DNA of 12,418 nucleotides from JAVBJN01 sp031546985 (lineage in GTDB: Bacteria; Bacteroidota; Bacteroidia; Chitinophagales; Chitinophagaceae). The stretch is from the NCBI GenBank assembly GCA_031546985.1, contig JAVBJN010000098.1, positions 1-12,418 of the forward strand, read 5' to 3'. The notes under the pieces were generated by a model. The model saw only the letters and a list, made by a program, of their open reading frames with translations, had not been told where the DNA came from and searched no databases. Positions 12,092 through 12,418 of the stretch are shown one piece after another. The first letter of the stretch is position 1, and the number at the start of each line of letters is the position of its first letter. A program made the position numbers and the translations under genes.

Positions 12092-12418
12092 GATCCTGCA
12101 TTTCACTCCTACGTCGTTTCATGCAGGATGACAAGTTAAGTTGTGTCATGCTGCCCTGAGGAAGGAGCAGCATCTCTTTAAAGAATTTCAAAGTAAGAGA
12201 TCCTGCATCCATCTCCTGCGTCAATGGCGCAGGATGACAGCTGGAGAGGGTAGTGTAAGCGATCCAGCATTTTACTCCTTCGTCGTTTCACGCAGGATGA
12301 CAGTTGGAGAGGCTAGCGTAAGTGATCCTGCATTTCACTCCTGCGTCGTTTCACGCAGGATGACAGTTGGAGAGGCTAGCGTAAGTGATCCTGCATTTCA
12401 CTCCTGCGTCGTTTCACC
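12092..12418. repeat. Tandem array of ~63-nt hairpin units (continues past the window)
   Basis: Unit starts (GATCCTGCAT or close) are at 12092 (degenerate, followed by a different insert), 12199, 12261, 12324 and 12387; spacings are 62, 63 and 63 nt. Each unit holds a hairpin: TCCTGCGT-CGTTTC-ACGCAGGA in the consensus, TCCTGCG-TCAATGG-CGCAGGA in the 12199 unit. A GACAGTTGGAGAGGCTAGCG linker follows. The first unit is separated by a segment with its own stem TGCTGC/GCAGCA (12149-12154 with 12167-12172). No gene is visible here. Confidence 0.9.

Noticed and set aside
12092..12418. Regularly spaced repeats that could be taken for a CRISPR array
   Set aside because: The whole 63-nt unit, including the part between hairpins, is conserved; there are no unique spacers and no cas genes.

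Overview
This window looks like a chromosomal stretch from a member of the Bacteroidota, most likely Chitinophagaceae or a close relative. The phylum call rests on promoters with a TTTG / TAnnTTTG layout (clear upstream of the RRM gene and of the tRNA), few Shine-Dalgarno sequences, a small glycine-tailed RRM protein, a MORN-like/TonB-C secreted protein and a short AMP nucleosidase. The family-level call is weaker and comes from overall protein resemblance.

Layout. (1) 1-505: the 3' end of an HI0933-type flavoprotein gene, closed by a perfect hairpin terminator. (2) 638-1904: a secreted MORN-repeat protein whose C-terminal TonB-like domain is split off by a one-base frameshift in an A-run. 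(3) 1973-2970, minus strand: an RRM RNA-binding protein with its own promoter and long leader, and an HsdR-N-like nuclease-fold protein. (4) 2999-3419: no gene, filled with dispersed palindromic repeats, including a 77-nt duplicated block. (5) 3420-8261, plus strand: a tightly spaced run of AMP nucleosidase, a fused two-domain peptide-type ABC ATPase, an iron-sulphur L-serine dehydratase and a YhhQ-type queuosine precursor transporter. (6) 8262-8458: more repeats between converging genes. (7) 8459-10583, minus strand: a compact operon of nucleoside phosphorylase, diaminopimelate epimerase (dapF) and a Nudix hydrolase. (8) 10682-10840: tRNA-Cys(GCA) with a strong promoter and a terminator. (9) 10966-12004: two small exported or membrane proteins of unknown function separated by a REP-like hairpin. 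(10) 12092-12418: a tandem array of about 63-nt hairpin units running off the window end.

Function. The coding content is mostly housekeeping: nucleotide and nucleoside salvage (AMP nucleosidase, nucleoside phosphorylase, Nudix), amino acid metabolism (serine deamination, lysine/peptidoglycan precursor), tRNA modification supply and a tRNA. I see no defence island, phage, transposase, integrase or CRISPR array.

The least ordinary part is the repeat content. One family built on a TTCGACAAGCTCAG core occurs in short and hairpin-carrying long forms at several sites. It supplies the last codons of one gene and the stop codon of another. A piece of the tRNA-Cys terminator recurs about 670 bp downstream, flanking a small AT-rich gene, which hints at a past insertion or duplication next to the tRNA.
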